From: Plotosus lineatus
Lineage: Eukaryota > Chordata > Actinopteri > Siluriformes > Plotosidae
NCBI GenBank assembly: GCA_024760905.1
Contig: CM045735.1
Span: 25,918,249 to 25,982,248 of the forward strand
Direction of reading: 5' to 3'
DNA: 64,000 nucleotides
A model generated the notes under the pieces. That model saw only the letters and a program-made list of their open reading frames with translations. It did no database searches and was not told where the DNA came from. Numbering within the stretch: the first letter of the stretch is position 1; every line of letters starts with the position of its first letter. Made by a program: the position numbers and the translations under genes. Shown piece after piece: positions 11,609 to 22,892 of this stretch.

Positions 11609-14400
11609 GAGTCTAAGACTGAGAATAGGGACTTTGAATGTTGGAACTATGGCAGGAAAAGGTAGAGAGCTGGCTGACATGATGCAGAGGAGGAAGGTGG
11701 ACATACTGTGTGTTCAGGAGACCAGGTGGAAAGGTAGCAAGGCTAGAAGCTTATGAGCAGGGTTTAAGCTGTTTTTTCATGGTGTGGATGGGAACAGAAA
11801 TTGAGTACGAGTCATCTTGAAGGAGGAGTTTGTCAGGAATGTTCTAAAAGTGAAAAGAATGTCAGACAGAGTGATGAGTCTCAAGTTAGAAATTGAAGGC
11901 GTGATGTTCAGTGTTGTTAGTGCTTATGCCCCACAGGCAGGATGTGAGCTAGAAGAGAAGGAGAGATTCTGGAGTGAGTTAGATGAAGTGATGCAGAGTA
12001 CCCCCAGAGGTGAAAGAGTGGTTATTGGAGCAGACTTCAATGGACATGTTGGTGCAGGAAACAGAGGAGACGAGGAAGTGATGGGAAGGTTTGGTATCCA
12101 GGACAGGAATGCAGAAGGACAGATGTTGATCGATTTTGCAAAAAGGATGGAAATGTCTGTGGTAAATACTTTCTTCCAGAAGAGACAGGAGCATAAGGTG
12201 ACTTATAAAAGCAGAGGTTGGAGCACACAAGTAGACTACATCTTGTGTAGGCAATGTAATTTGAAGGAAGTCAGTGACTGCAAAGTTGTAGTGGGTGAGA
12301 GTGTTGCCAAACAGCATAGGATGGTGGTGTGCAGGATGACGCTCATGGTGAGGAAGGTGAAGAAGGCAAAGGCTGAGCAGAAGACAAAGTTGTGGAAGTT
12401 GAAAAAGGAAGAGTTGGGTTGTCTTCAAGGAGGAGTGGTCAGGAAGTGCTTCCAGATGACGGGACAACTACAGCTAATGTGATCAGGGAGACAGGTAGGA
12501 GAATACTTGGTGTGTCATCTGGAAGGAGAGTAGATAAGGAGACTTGGTGGTGGAATGAGGAAGTGCAGGAGTGTGAATAAAGGAAGAGGTTCGCTAAGAA
12601 GAAGTGAGACATTGAGAGGACCAAAGAGAGTAAACAGGAGTACAGGGAGACACAGTGTAGGGCAAAGGTAGCGGTGTCAAAGGCCAAACAGAGTGCGTAT
12701 GATGATTTGTATGCTCGGTTGAAAAGTAAAGAGGGAGAAAATGATTTATACAGGTTGGCACAGCAGATAAATAGAGATGGGAAGGATGTGCAGCAAGTTA
12801 GAGTGATTAAGGACGGAGAGGGAAATGTATTGACTGATGACAGAAGTGTGCTGGGAAGATGGAAAGAGTACTTTGAGGAGCTGATGAATGAGGAAAATGA
12901 GAGAGAAAAAAAGAGTAGAAAAGGTGACCATTGAGGATCAGGAAGTAGCAAAGATTAGTAAGGGTGACGTGAGGAGGGCATTGAAGAATGAAGAGGATGA
13001 AGAATGGAAAGGCAGTTGGTCCTGATGACATACCGGTGGAGGTATGGAAGTGTCTAGGAGAGGTAGCAGTAGATTTCCTGACAAGAACATTCAACAAGAT
13101 CTTAGAGAGTGAGAGGATGCAAGAGGAATGGAGAAGAAGTGTGCTGGTGCCCATTTTTAAGAACAAGGGAGACGTGCAAAGTTGTGGCAACTACAGAGGG
13201 ATAAAGCTGATGAGCCATACGATGAAGTTATGGGAAAGAATAGTGGAAGCTAGACTCAGGGCAGAGGTCAGCATTTGCGAACAACAGTTTGGTTTCATGC
13301 CAAGAAAGAGCACCACAGATGCAGTGTTTGCCTTGAGGATGTTAATAGAGAAGTACAGAGAAGGTCAGAGGGAGCTGCATTGTGCCTTTGTGGATCTTGA
13401 GAAAGCATATGACAGGGTGCCGAGAGAGGAATTGTGGTATTGCATGAGGAAGTCTGGAGTGGCAGAGAGGTATGTTAGAATCGTGCAGGACATGTATAAG
13501 AGATGTAAGACAGTGGTGAGGTGTGCTGTCGGTGTGAACGAAGAGTTCAAGGTGGAGGTAGGACTGCATCAAGGGTCAGCTCTGAGACCCTTCTTGTTTG
13601 CTATGGTGATGGACAGGCTGACAGACGAGGTTAGATAAGATTCCCCATGGACTATGATGTTTGCAGATGACATTGTGATCTGTAGTGAGAGCAGAGAACA
13701 AGTGCAGGAAAATCTAGAGAGGTGGAGGTATGCACTGGAAAGGAGGGGAATGAAGGTTAGCCTCAGTAAGACAGAATGCATGTGTGTGAATGACAAGGAC
13801 CCAAGAGGAACGGTGAGGTTACAGGGAGCAGAGATAAGAGTGGAGAGTGTGGAAAAGAGGTGAAGAAGCGTGTGCAGGCAGGTTGGAATGGTTGGAGAAA
13901 AGAGTCCAGTGTGATGTGTGATAGGAGGATATCGGCAAGAATGAAAGGAAAAGTGTACAAGATGGTGTTGAGGCCAGCGATGCTGTATGGTTTAGAAACA
14001 GTGGCCCTGGGGAAAAGACAGGAGGCAGAGCTGGAGGTAGCAGAGATGAAAATGTTGAGGTTCTCTTTGGGAGTAACAAGGATGGATAGGATCAGGAATG
14101 AGCACATCAGAGGGACAGCACATGTAAAAGGTTTTGGAGACAAAGTCAGAGAGGCTAGATTGAGATGGTTTGGACATGTACAGAGGAGGGATAGTGAGAA
14201 TATTGGTAGTAGGATGCTGAGGTTGGAACTACCAGGCAGACGGCCTAGAGGAAGACCAAAGAGATGATTCATGGATGTGGTGAAGGAGGACATGAAGGTA
14301 GTTGGTGTAAGAGAAGAAAATGCAAACGATAGGCTGAGATGGAAGCAGATGATTCGCTGTGGCGACCCCTGAAGAGAAAAGCCAAAAGGAAAAGAAGAAG
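11609..14400 (+). pseudogene. RTE-clade LINE, near-complete endonuclease-RT copy
   Basis: The longest RTE copy in the window, in the sense orientation. Endonuclease: RIGTLNVGTMAGKGRELADM near 11620, then YAPQAGCELEEKERFW, VVIGADFNGHVGAGNRGDEE and VDYILCRQCNLKEV up to 12482. Linker: ETGRRILGVSSGR and AKQSAYDDLYARL. RT from 12988: GKAVGPDDIPVEVWKCLGE, NYRGIKLMSHTMKLWERI, QFGFMPRKSTTDAVFALRML, FVDLEKAYDRVPREELW, GLHQGSALRPFLFAMVMDRL. An in-frame TAA follows at 13636-13638, then MMFADDIVICSESREQ (catalytic). The C-terminal region ends RRPRGRPKR at about 14267, with a GAA-rich tail at 14390-14400. Several frameshifts are present. It sits inside the CR1-group LINE. Confidence 0.93.
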
Positions 14401-15460
14401 ACCATACTTTTGTAATTTATACAATAAACCTTTATGCCAGATTCGATCAAATGCTTTGGATACGTGACAAAATACAAGACAATATTGCTCACGATTATCT
14501 AAAGATAAACAATCCTGGTTATATAGTTCAATTAGTTGATGGACAGTTGAGTGACCTTTTTGAAAGCCTGCTTGATATTTGTACAGTAAGTTGTTACTAT
14601 AGAAATAATTATATAAGTGCTTATACACTACTCTCTCAAATATTTTACCAACACAGCTTATTAGTGCTATAGGTCGATAATTCGATGCATTTGAGTCATC
14701 ACCTTTCTTAAAAAATGGTATAACATGCGCTTATTTCCACTCTGCTGGATTCGCACATGTCTTAAGTGAATAGTTGAATATATATAAAACACCACTAATA
14801 GAATCGCCTTGATTGTTCTTGAGAAGTTTATGACTAATTCTGTCTAGCCCAGATGCCTTATTATCACTGAGATATTTAATAACATCAGATATTTCTTCTC
14901 TTGTCGAAAGTCAGCAATGGTTCTTTTCCATGCCTCACACCATAGACAGTGAGAGACATGGCCGGCCTTTGATAACCCAGTTAGCTGCACTGGGGGGGAC
15001 AGTGACAACCTTGTGGCGAGTGGGACTCGAACCCCCAACCTTTGGATCAGCGATCCGGAGCCTTATACCACTAGGCCACCACTGCCCCGGTGGAGAGGCC
15101 GTCAGCGTGTTTCCGCCCTGCGATGGCCTGGCGAGCTGTCCAGGGTATACTCTGCCCTCGCCCTGAGTTGGCTGGGATGGGCACCAGCCTCCCCGCGACC
15201 CTAATTAGGATGAAGCGGTTACAGAAAATGAACTGAATGAACTGAGATATTTCTTCTTTAGTAACAAATATATTTTCTCTGGAATTACTTGTCCCCTGTT
15301 CGAAATATGGCAAGGGATCATTATCGTCAGTTATAGTCGATATCGATTCAAAATATTCATTTAATTTGTCAGCCTTATCTAAATCTGTAAAGAGTGTTGG
15401 ATGATCATCCGAATCATGGTTTTTAAGAGGGGGGGGGAATGCACGATGATGAGTCTGCCT
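14401..15460 (-). pseudogene. LINE ORF2 reverse transcriptase, finger to palm, split by a SINE
   Basis: Reading from 15460 the minus strand encodes LFTDLDKADKLNEYFESI, then VTKEEIS. The SINE at 14900-15244 interrupts here. The frame resumes with DVIKYLSDNKASGLDRISHK, AHVIPFFKKGDDSNASNYRP, ALISCVGKIFERVVYKHLYN, YQAGFQKGHSTVHQLIELYN and VSKAFDRIWHKGLLYKLQ. These are the conserved CR1-group RT blocks. The catalytic Asp in the usual F-D-V-SKAFD block is changed (FCHVSKAFD). The copy ends at KYG, where the RTE insertion begins at about 14400. Confidence 0.85.
14900..15244 (+). mobile_element. tRNA-derived SINE with inverted 5' part and L2-like tail
   Basis: Flanked by a perfect 13-bp target duplication AGATATTTCTTCT (14887-14899 and 15245-15257). 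The left part (to about 15090) is the antisense tRNA-like head and body: A box TGGCCTAGTGG and B box GGTTCGAGTCC read on the minus strand. The right part is sense: GCCGTCAGCGTGTTTCC, then a tail with CTGGGATGGGCACCAGCC and ACCCTAATTAGGATGAAGC. The junction looks like a twin-priming 5' inversion. The tail differs from the RTE-like tail of the other SINE copies. Confidence 0.85.
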
Positions 15461-15728
15461 GATTTATCACATAACATAAAAGTTTGCAATATGATGGTTT
15501 GTTTGCTGAATAAATTTCAGGCAAAAATGCGTCTATATTTGAATAGAAATGTTCTTTCACATAGTATTTCATGTTATTTACTTTATTACATTGTTTTTTT
15601 TATATATAGATAAGTCACTTTCCTTTTTCGTACGTTTTACTTTTTTTGCGTAGCCTGTCTCTTTTCCGGCATTCCCTTCTTAATTTCGAATCAAACCACG
15701 GCTTATCATTGGGTCTGATTGTGACAAG

Positions 15729-16694
15729 TCATTTGGGGATACATTCTTTGGTTCGTTGATTCATTTTATTGTAAAACACATCACAAATAGCTTTTATATT
15801 AGAGCAATTATCAAATAGCTCTGGCCAATCGGTCACACTTATTAAATCATTTAATTTCTCAAAGTCACCTTGATTATAACACCATACTTCTCTGGTGTAG
15901 GATATTTTTGTATTGATATACGTACCTATGGGGATGTACGTACCTCTATGATCAGATATTGTACAATCAAACTCATTTATACCACTATCAAGTACATCCA
16001 CATCATCACTAACAATTATTGGATCAAGTAGTGTACTGGTTTTAGACGTGACTCTTGTGGGCTGTGTTATGATGTTTCTGAGATGTTTTCTGTTTAACAG
16101 CTCTGAAATATGATTTCGTTTCTTAGAAAGTAAATTTTCGCTTAAATCTCCAACAATGGTTACTTTGCTTGATATATCCAAAGCAGATTCCATACTATCA
16201 TCTAGACGATTCCGAAGTTGTATAGCATTGTATTCAGGTCTATAAGCAGCACAAACTAGTAAAGGTTTCTGAGGTAGAAATATTTTGATCCATATAGTTT
16301 CATCATACATATTTTCAAGCTCATTAACTGTTTTGAACGTTAATCTATTGGTCACATCAATCATGACTCCACCTCCGAAGCTATTTCTGTTTTTACGGAT
16401 TGGTTCATGAAAATTATCCCAATGTAAAATATCACTATCTACTGAATCGTCTAAGTGCGTCTCTGTGAAGCAGATTCCATCATAATCTGACAAATATTCT
16501 TTTAAGTAATTAAGTTTGTTACGTATAATTCTAGTGTTAAGATGGAAGATAGCTAAGTCATGATTACGTGAGGAGTCAACGAGCTTTGTCGGCCCAGGAT
16601 TTAACTCAACATTGCCTGCAAGCTGTATTAACAATAGCAAAACAATTAATACATTAGGATCACCTAAATACGTTTGCTGATAACAAATAAACAA
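15729..16694 (-). pseudogene. LINE ORF2 N-terminus: 2A-like peptide plus AP endonuclease
   Basis: An open frame of 321 codons. It starts MFICYQQTYLGDPNVLIVLL and LLIQLAG, a hydrophobic signal-like stretch, followed at once by NVELNPGP (16590-16616). This resembles the ribosome-skipping 2A consensus D-V/I-E-x-NPGP with Asp replaced by Asn. The endonuclease follows: IFHLNTRIIRNKLNYLKEYL, ICFTETHLDD (catalytic Glu), GGGVMIDV, VCAAYRPE, TIVGDLSENLL (GDFN motif degraded to GDLSEN), and FDCTISDHRG (SDH motif). The endonuclease nicks target DNA to prime reverse transcription. After KECIPK a stop and frame change occur, with RPNDKPWFDSKL continuing in another frame. The ORF2 fragment is therefore disabled. 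Confidence 0.88.
16590..16616 (-). other. 2A-like ribosome-skipping motif (GNVELNPGP)
   Basis: Nine codons on the minus strand encode G-N-V-E-L-N-P-G-P, preceded by a hydrophobic run. Established knowledge: 2A-like peptides in non-LTR retrotransposons of several animals lie at the ORF2 N-terminus, and some double as signal sequences. Here the first consensus Asp is Asn, which may reduce activity. Confidence 0.75.
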
Positions 16695-17297
16695 ATACTG
16701 TACATACTTTTAACTCAGTTTCCAAAATGACACGATACAGTTTAAATTCCTCTGCAAGAAAGGTCATAACATAACTACACTGAAATGAATTTCTTTTGTG
16801 AGAACAAACAATGCAATGAAAAATACTGATCGTCATCCGATATTGAATTGTATTATTACTCATATGAAAAACTTGATTTATAAATGCTCATCGTCGTGTG
16901 GATGCTCGATCGGGTTTTCATACTTTTATCTATCACTGTTTTACCCAATAGTTTTATATTTGCATTGCAAGAGATTAATACTACAAAACAGTATTCTGTC
17001 TGCTGTTTACATAATAACAAAACATCACATTGCCCATAGATAACAAAGAACATCATTTGTTATCAACAAAATAAGAATACCTGAAGTAATTAAAAACATT
17101 GTTATGAACATATTGAAAACAATAGGAAAGGTAAATGACAGTAGCAGTGTTGTGAAAGTTATTTGATAATATTTTCATTGCAGATATTATAACTGACATA
17201 CTTACAAACGTTCCATGATATTGTGCTGTTACACTGGTCTCACGAACTTAGATCACACAAGCACAGAATTTCATAACGGTATCTGTCCAAATCGGAA

Positions 17298-18234
17298 TCA
17301 CACTATCACACGGATCATTCCCTCTGGTTGTTCACTGATGAAGCTCTTACCATCGTATGTCCATGTGGAGTGACTGTGTCCCTTTGTCCGTAAGTCCCTT
17401 ACTTTCTTATGGAGCATATTCCGATGTTGAGTGAGGTCCTCGTTAATGTATACAGATTTCATCTTATCTCGTAGTTGGTGCCTGTTTTTTATAACTTCCT
17501 ATCCCAGTAGCTGACAAACTTGACTATGATAGCTCTATGTTTACCCGGAACTTTCTTCCCAACTCGGTGACATCTGTCAATGTCTGCAGCTAACATGTTG
17601 GGGTGGACAATTTTCAACAGTTCGTGGACAACATCCTCTGTGTCTTCCTCACAGGTTTCCTTCACCCCGGTAATCCTGACAGAATTGCGACGACTGTATT
17701 GTTCAAGCTCGTCTGTCTTTAGTTCCAGTTCTTGTCGGAGCTCGCTGATTTCCTTCTTTAGGGGTGTAACGATGTCTTTCACCAAGTCGCTGATAACTTC
17801 TTTTGCTACAATTGCAAAGGACGCTCTAAACTTCTCTTGAAGTGCTGGTAACATCAACGTATTTGCCAGCTTTGTTGGCAGAACGTCAACAGATGCTTCG
17901 TTGATAAAGTTGAACAGTGATGATGGACATCATGAGGCATATTTTCTTGTTCTCTAGCCCCTATCTGTAAAGTGTCTGCCATCTTGCTTGTTTTTGTTGA
18001 TATACTCTGTGCCTGGGTCGTCTTGGGCGTGCTACAAGATCCATCAGCAAACACCTCAGGTAGAGTCAGCATTGACTGGACAAGATGTTTCGGATTCTTA
18101 GGTGGTACTGAGTCCGTTGGTGATCCTGAGGGTTTTCGTTTCTCGCTACTGCTACGCTCCGGTCGTTTTTGGACCTGTGCACAACCGGTTCGCGCACTAG
18201 CGGTTCGTCTTCCTTTTCTCTTTTGTGAAGGCAT
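17298..18234 (-). pseudogene. LINE ORF1 (coiled coil plus RRM-like RNA-binding protein), frameshifted
   Basis: ORF1 of the CR1-group LINE, probably the RNA-binding chaperone of the RNP. It begins MPSQKRKGRRTASART, a basic Arg/Lys-rich N-terminus typical of nucleic-acid binding. After a frame change near 17855 it continues with a heptad-like coiled coil (ELRQELELKTDELEQYSRRN), then the RRM-like segment (SVRITGVKETCEEDTEDVV, DIDRCHRVGKK, HRAIIVKF). A second frame change near 17490 leads to YINEDLTQHRNMLHKKVRDL, STWTYDGKSFI and a stop near 17298. The order coiled coil, RRM, basic C-terminal domain matches ORF1 proteins of CR1/L2-group and L1-type LINEs. It is non-functional as it stands. Confidence 0.8.
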
Positions 18235-18410
18235 GACCTCAGTAAATTCATCCGAAAAGCGTAAGTGCTTATCTTTAGAATTGGTCCTCCTTGCACATGG
18301 AACGTGTAAATTGTATCAAATTATACGTGCATGCTCAAATTATATAATCACAACATGGAGCTAATTTAAATGCATCTTACTTAATTACTTCCGTCTCATA
18401 CACTCGATAC

Positions 18411-19766
18411 CAGGGGTCGGCAACCCGCGGCTCCGGAGCCGCATGCGGCTCTTTCACCGTTCTGGTGCGGCTCTATGGTTTTTCAAAATAATGTTGTACT
18501 TTACGGTGGCCGACGGGTGCATCATAAGGTGCTTATTTACTCACATCGGAAGCCATCTTGGTGAGATCACATTACTGTTTAAGACTTAAAGCAAGGTGAT
18601 CTCACCAAGATGGCTCCACTTCAGAATTGAAACAGTAATGTCCAATCTATTTTTTTTCCCTTTTCTTTTGATGAACAGTGATTGGTGGAAACAGGTGGAA
18701 CGTGTGGCTATTGTTTGGTTGAAGTGAAAACCTGCACCCACACCAGCCCTTTGCGGATAAGATTGCCCACCCCTGGGTTAAAGAGTTAAACCAGCTTTCA
18801 CCTGAATGATATGGGTACCCTTCCAATGCTCTTTTAGGGTTGAAAATTACATAGATGAAAATTAACAGTCACGGGTGTGGGCGGATATTTATTTGGTGTG
18901 GGCGGGGTGATTCTGTGTGTGTGTCCATAAGAACACAAGAACACACATAAAATCACCCCGCCCAAACCAAATAAATACAGAGCCCTAAAAGACCTCATGG
19001 TAAGCAGCAGCGTGGCGAGCGAAAGATTTTTTCTGCCGCTGGGGTTTGTAATCCAGGAATGGAAATCACAGCTGAAGTAAGACGGTGGATGATATTTGTT
19101 TATACACAGCAATCTCCGAGTTAAATAACTGTCCTCACAGTGACAAAATAAAAGACTGGGTGTGGTTCAGTCTCCACTCTGAGAATGGGTTGGTCAGTGT
19201 ACCATTAAGCATTAATATTATTTAAAAGAATGTTGAGCAAACTCCTTCTTAAAATAAGTCTTCATATACTTTTCTGTGTTGCTGTTGTTTTTGGAAATTT
19301 AAACTATGACAAAACAACATAAATATAATGAATAAAATAAAATAAAAAAAGATCCCATGAAGGGATGGTGAGGTAGAGACCCAACCCGTTAACACATCTG
19401 GCTGTTCCCCGTCCCTCACTTCGTGGGATATTCTTTTTCTTTATAAAAATACAAGAAGGACTTGAACACATTCATTCATTTTCTGACCCACTTAATCCTA
19501 AATAGAGTCGCAGGGAGGCTGGAGATTTTTTTTAATCTAAATGTTTTTGTTGCAAGCAGAATTGTAATTTAATTGTCTCTGCAGTAGTTTAAATCAATGC
19601 AACACATTGTTGTTATATATTAACATGAAGGAAAATGAGGGAAAACATCATATGCAGTTCTATTTGATTTTAAATGTCAAAAAAGGATTTGTGGCTTCCA
19701 GAGTTTTCTTTAATGTGGAAAACGGGTCCAAATGGCTCTTTGAATGGCAAAGGTTGCCGACCCCTG
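18411..19766. mobile_element. Non-autonomous hAT element, complete ends
   Basis: Termini CAGGGGTCGGCAACC and GGTTGCCGACCCCTG, with 8-bp target duplications CTCGATAC (18403-18410) and CTCTATAC (19767-19774), one mismatch. No transposase. An inner hairpin at 18890-18985 pairs TATTTATTTGGTGTGGGCGG with its inverted copy. It contains a fragment like an L2 tail (near 19466-19525), also present in the 4775 copy. Confidence 0.92.
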
Positions 19767-19774
19767 CTCTATAC

Positions 19775-20634
19775 ATTTACATTTACTCTGTACACATTTA
19801 CATTTCTGGTTGTCTCGTGACAAATCCACTTTTTTCAAAACACCTAATTTACTGGGGGAATTTTTGGACAGGGAGAAATTACATCCCTTTGTAATCTTTA
19901 CTCAAATTTCAGTCTTTTCAGGTTCCATGACTCCGCTGCTGAATATGCTAGGACTTATGCAAACATTTACATAAAACATTATGTAAGAACTGCTGGTTGA
20001 GGCCTAATGCATTTGCAAACAAACGGTTAAAAAATAAGAAACTGTAATTTAAAATTTTGACATTTTCATGCCGCAAAAGCACACACCTGATCTTGCAATG
20101 CCACTCTCTCTCTCATTATGCAGTCCTTGGGAGGGCGTGTCCATAGAGTTACTATGACCTATAAAGGGAGTAAGCAAAGAAAAACAAATAATTTATTTTA
20201 TATTTATAATTCATAAAATAAATTCTAATTTATTGTTTGAGCAAAATTCAATTCACTTGAGTCTGGGTGAAAAACTACAGTAGTTTCATTACAAAGAATT
20301 GATTTCACATCTTAAACATGACGATAATGGTGGTTATACATTTAAGCAGTTTGTATATAAAAAACTTGTATCCATGTTCAAATGATGTATTGATTTTTAT
20401 GGTCATGGATCAGTCTGTTTATGAGTCATCCACCCTGCCCAGTGGAGTTGAAGGGTTTTCCTGCACTTCAGCTATATTACTGCAGTATAGTATTCAATCT
20501 ACCAAAATAATCTTTCACCTTGTGATTCAAACATCAAATTTAGCAAGAACAATGTCCAGTATCTATTCTTCTTAGAAACTCACAGTATCCATGTGGGAAT
20601 CCAAGATAGTAGTCATTTTTCAAGACTTGGGAAG
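19775..20634. other. Anonymous intronic sequence
   Basis: No exon, RNA gene or recognisable element ends seen. Short AT-rich stretches only. Confidence 0.5.
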
Positions 20635-20636
20635 TA

Positions 20637-22186
20637 CCGGTCCTTCTAAAAAAAAAAATAGCATATTATGATAAAGTTCATTATTTTCTGTAATGTACTG
20701 ATAAAAATTAAACTTTCATATATTTTAGATTACACACAACTGAAGTAGTTCAAGCCTTTTATTGTTTTAATATTGATAATTTTGGCAAAAAAGTAAAGAA
20801 AAACCAAAAATCCCGATCTCAAAAAATTAGCATATTTCATCTGACCAATAAAAAAGTGTTTTTAATACAAAAAAGTCAACCTTCAAATAATTATGTTCAG
20901 TTATGCATTCAATACTTGGTCGGGAATCCTTTTGCAGAAATGACTGCTTCAATGCGGCGTGGCATGGAGGCAATCAGCCTGTGGCACTGCTGAGGTGTTA
21001 TGGAAGCCCGGGATGCTTCGATAGTGGCCTTAAGCTCATCCACAGTGTTGGGTCTGGTGTCTCTCAACTTTCTCTTCACAATATCCCACAGATTCTCTAT
21101 GGGCTTCAGGTCAGGAGAGTTGGCAGGCCAATTGAGCACAGTAATACCATGGTCAGTAAATCATTTACCAGTGGTTTTGGCACTGTGCGCAGGTGCCAGA
21201 TCATGCTGAAAAATGAAATCTTCATCTCCATAAAGCTTTTCATCACATGGAAGCATGAAGTGCTCCAAAATCTCCTGATAGCTAGCTGCATTGACCCTGC
21301 CCTTGATAAAACACAGTGGACCAACACCAGCAGTTGACATGGCACCCCAGACCATCACTGACTGTGGGCACTTGACACTGGACTTCAGGCATTTTGGCAT
21401 TTTCTTCTCCCCAGTCTTCCTCCAGACTCTGGCACCTTGATTTCCGAATGACATGCAAAATTTGCTTCCATCCGAAAAAAGTACTTTGGACCACTGAGCA
21501 ACAGTCCAGTGCTGCTTCTCGGTAGCCCAGGTCAGGCGCTTCTGCTGCTGTTTCTGGTTCAAAAGTGGCTTGACCTGGGGAATGCGGCACCTGTAGCCCA
21601 TTTCCTGCACACGCCTGTGCACGGTGGCTCTGGATGTTTCTACTCCAGACTCAGTCCACTGTCCGGTCACCTCTTCTGGTTGTGCAGTGTTTTCTGCCAC
21701 ACTTTTTCCTTCCCACAGATGTCCCACTGAGGTCCCTTGATACAGCACTCTGGGAACAGCCTATTCGCTCAGGGATTTCTTTCTGTGTCTTACCCTCTTG
21801 CTTGAGGGTGTCAATGATGGCCTTCTGGACAGCAGTCAGGTCGGCAGTCTTACTCATGATTGCGGTTTTGAGTAATGAACCAGGCTGGGAGTTTTTAAAA
21901 GCCTCAGGAATCTTTTGCAGGTGTTTAGAGTTCATTCGTTGATTCAGATGATTAGGTTAATAGCTCGTTGAGAGTACCTTTTCATGATATGCTAATTTTT
22001 TGAGATAGGTATTTTGGGTTTTCATGAGCTGTATGCCAAAATCATCAGTATTAAAACAATAAAAGACCTGAAATATTTCAGTTGGTGTGCAATGAATCTA
22101 AAATATATGAAAGTTTAATTTTTATCAGCACATTACAGAAAATAATGAACTTTATCACAATATGCTGATTTTTTGAGAAGAACCTG
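20637..22186 (-). mobile_element. Tc1-like DNA transposon, full-length ends
   Basis: A 1550-bp element with long terminal inverted repeats. The left reads TCCTTCTAAAAAAAAAAATA after a degenerate CCGG. The right, in reverse complement, begins CAGGTTCTTCTCAAAAAATC. Both continue GATAAAGTTCATTATTTTCT, and similarity extends for about 150 bp. TA duplications lie at 20635-20636 and 22187-22188. The transposase is on the minus strand. Confidence 0.93.
20909..21935 (-). pseudogene. Tc1-like transposase, disrupted
   Basis: The cut-and-paste transposase of the element at 20637-22186. The N-terminal helix-turn-helix region reads MSKTADLTAVQKAIIDTLKQ, EGKTQKEIPERIGCSQSAVS, RRGDRTVD. A deletion near 21660 then removes part of the second DNA-binding subdomain and shifts the frame. 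The DDE region follows: ETSRATVHRRVQEMGYRCR, HWTVAQWSKVLFSDGSKFCM (first catalytic Asp; the usual Glu after it is Gly), VMVWGAMSTAGVGPLCFIKG, FQHDLAPAHSAKTTGK (second Asp). After a stop comes LNWPANSPDLKPIENLWDIV with the catalytic Glu. The protein ends SAKGFPTKY. From memory, this family is widespread and very similar among fishes. The copy cannot make transposase. Confidence 0.92.
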
Positions 22187-22892
22187 TAAGAAAAAAGTCT
22201 TTTGAGTATAAAACGTAAATTGGTGGGCATATGTCAATGATCTAGGCCTTGATGTGAGTGTATTTTGGCATGTCTGCCAAAAATTCAATTTGGCAACTAT
22301 TTTTCTCCTGAAATTCAGTTTTCTGTACTTAGCAGATTTTAACTAAAGTCTTGCTGTTGGTAGTCACACGACGTAGACCATACTTTGATCTAATGCCATA
22401 TTTTACAACTAGCCCTGATTTCTCATTTTGAGAAACAGTGGATAGAGAGTCTGCAGTTTTAGTTCTGGGATTTTGTGTTGTTTGTGCAATTGGCCATATT
22501 CAAGGTGAGATCATTTAGGGAAGCTCTTATACTGTCAAGCCCTGTCTGCACTTATTCTTTACCTTATTTGCCTATAACAGGGGCCAACAACCCAAAATGT
22601 TCGAAGAGCCATATTGGACCAAAAAAATCTAAAAACAAATCTGTCTGGAGCTGCAGAAAAATAAAACCCTCATATAAGCCATATGAAGGCAACACAGGCT
22701 GTAAGTGTATATTAGCCTACTAACAAAATGACTAAGTGGGCTACAAATACATAATGAGCATTCATTATTAAATGTTTATTTTCCGTGCAGCGCATCCTGG
22801 AGAGAATGACACCGTGTGACTACTCTGTTGTATATTTGATATTTGATGCTTAAAGTTTAATAAAGTTTAACTTCCATTACTATATTAATGTA

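Larger units (their letters stand above)
10640..18300 (-). mobile_element. CR1-group LINE (Crack/Daphne/L2-like), near full length, twice interrupted
   Basis: A minus-strand non-LTR retrotransposon with ORF1 (about 18234-17298), a 0.6-kb inter-ORF region, and ORF2 with endonuclease (16694-15729) and reverse transcriptase (about 15460-10800). The 3' UTR ends near 10640. It is interrupted by an RTE at 11609-14400 and a SINE at 14900-15244. The clade is inferred from the RT (YQAGFQKGHSTVHQLIELYN, FADDTSL, SLWAKTWLIKYNPDKTE) and the C-terminal region (FIQCPLF, LLLNGN). That C-terminal region also lacks a stretch between ACIITGL and KSNPDCKCG, consistent with an internal deletion. A short copy of the same 3' end sits inside the gypsy element at about 49.1-49.95 kb. 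Confidence 0.85.

Noticed and set aside
15010..15092. Functional tRNA gene on the minus strand
   Set aside because: A and B boxes are present, but the sequence continues into a shared SINE body, is flanked by a target duplication and is repeated at other sites. It is a SINE head.
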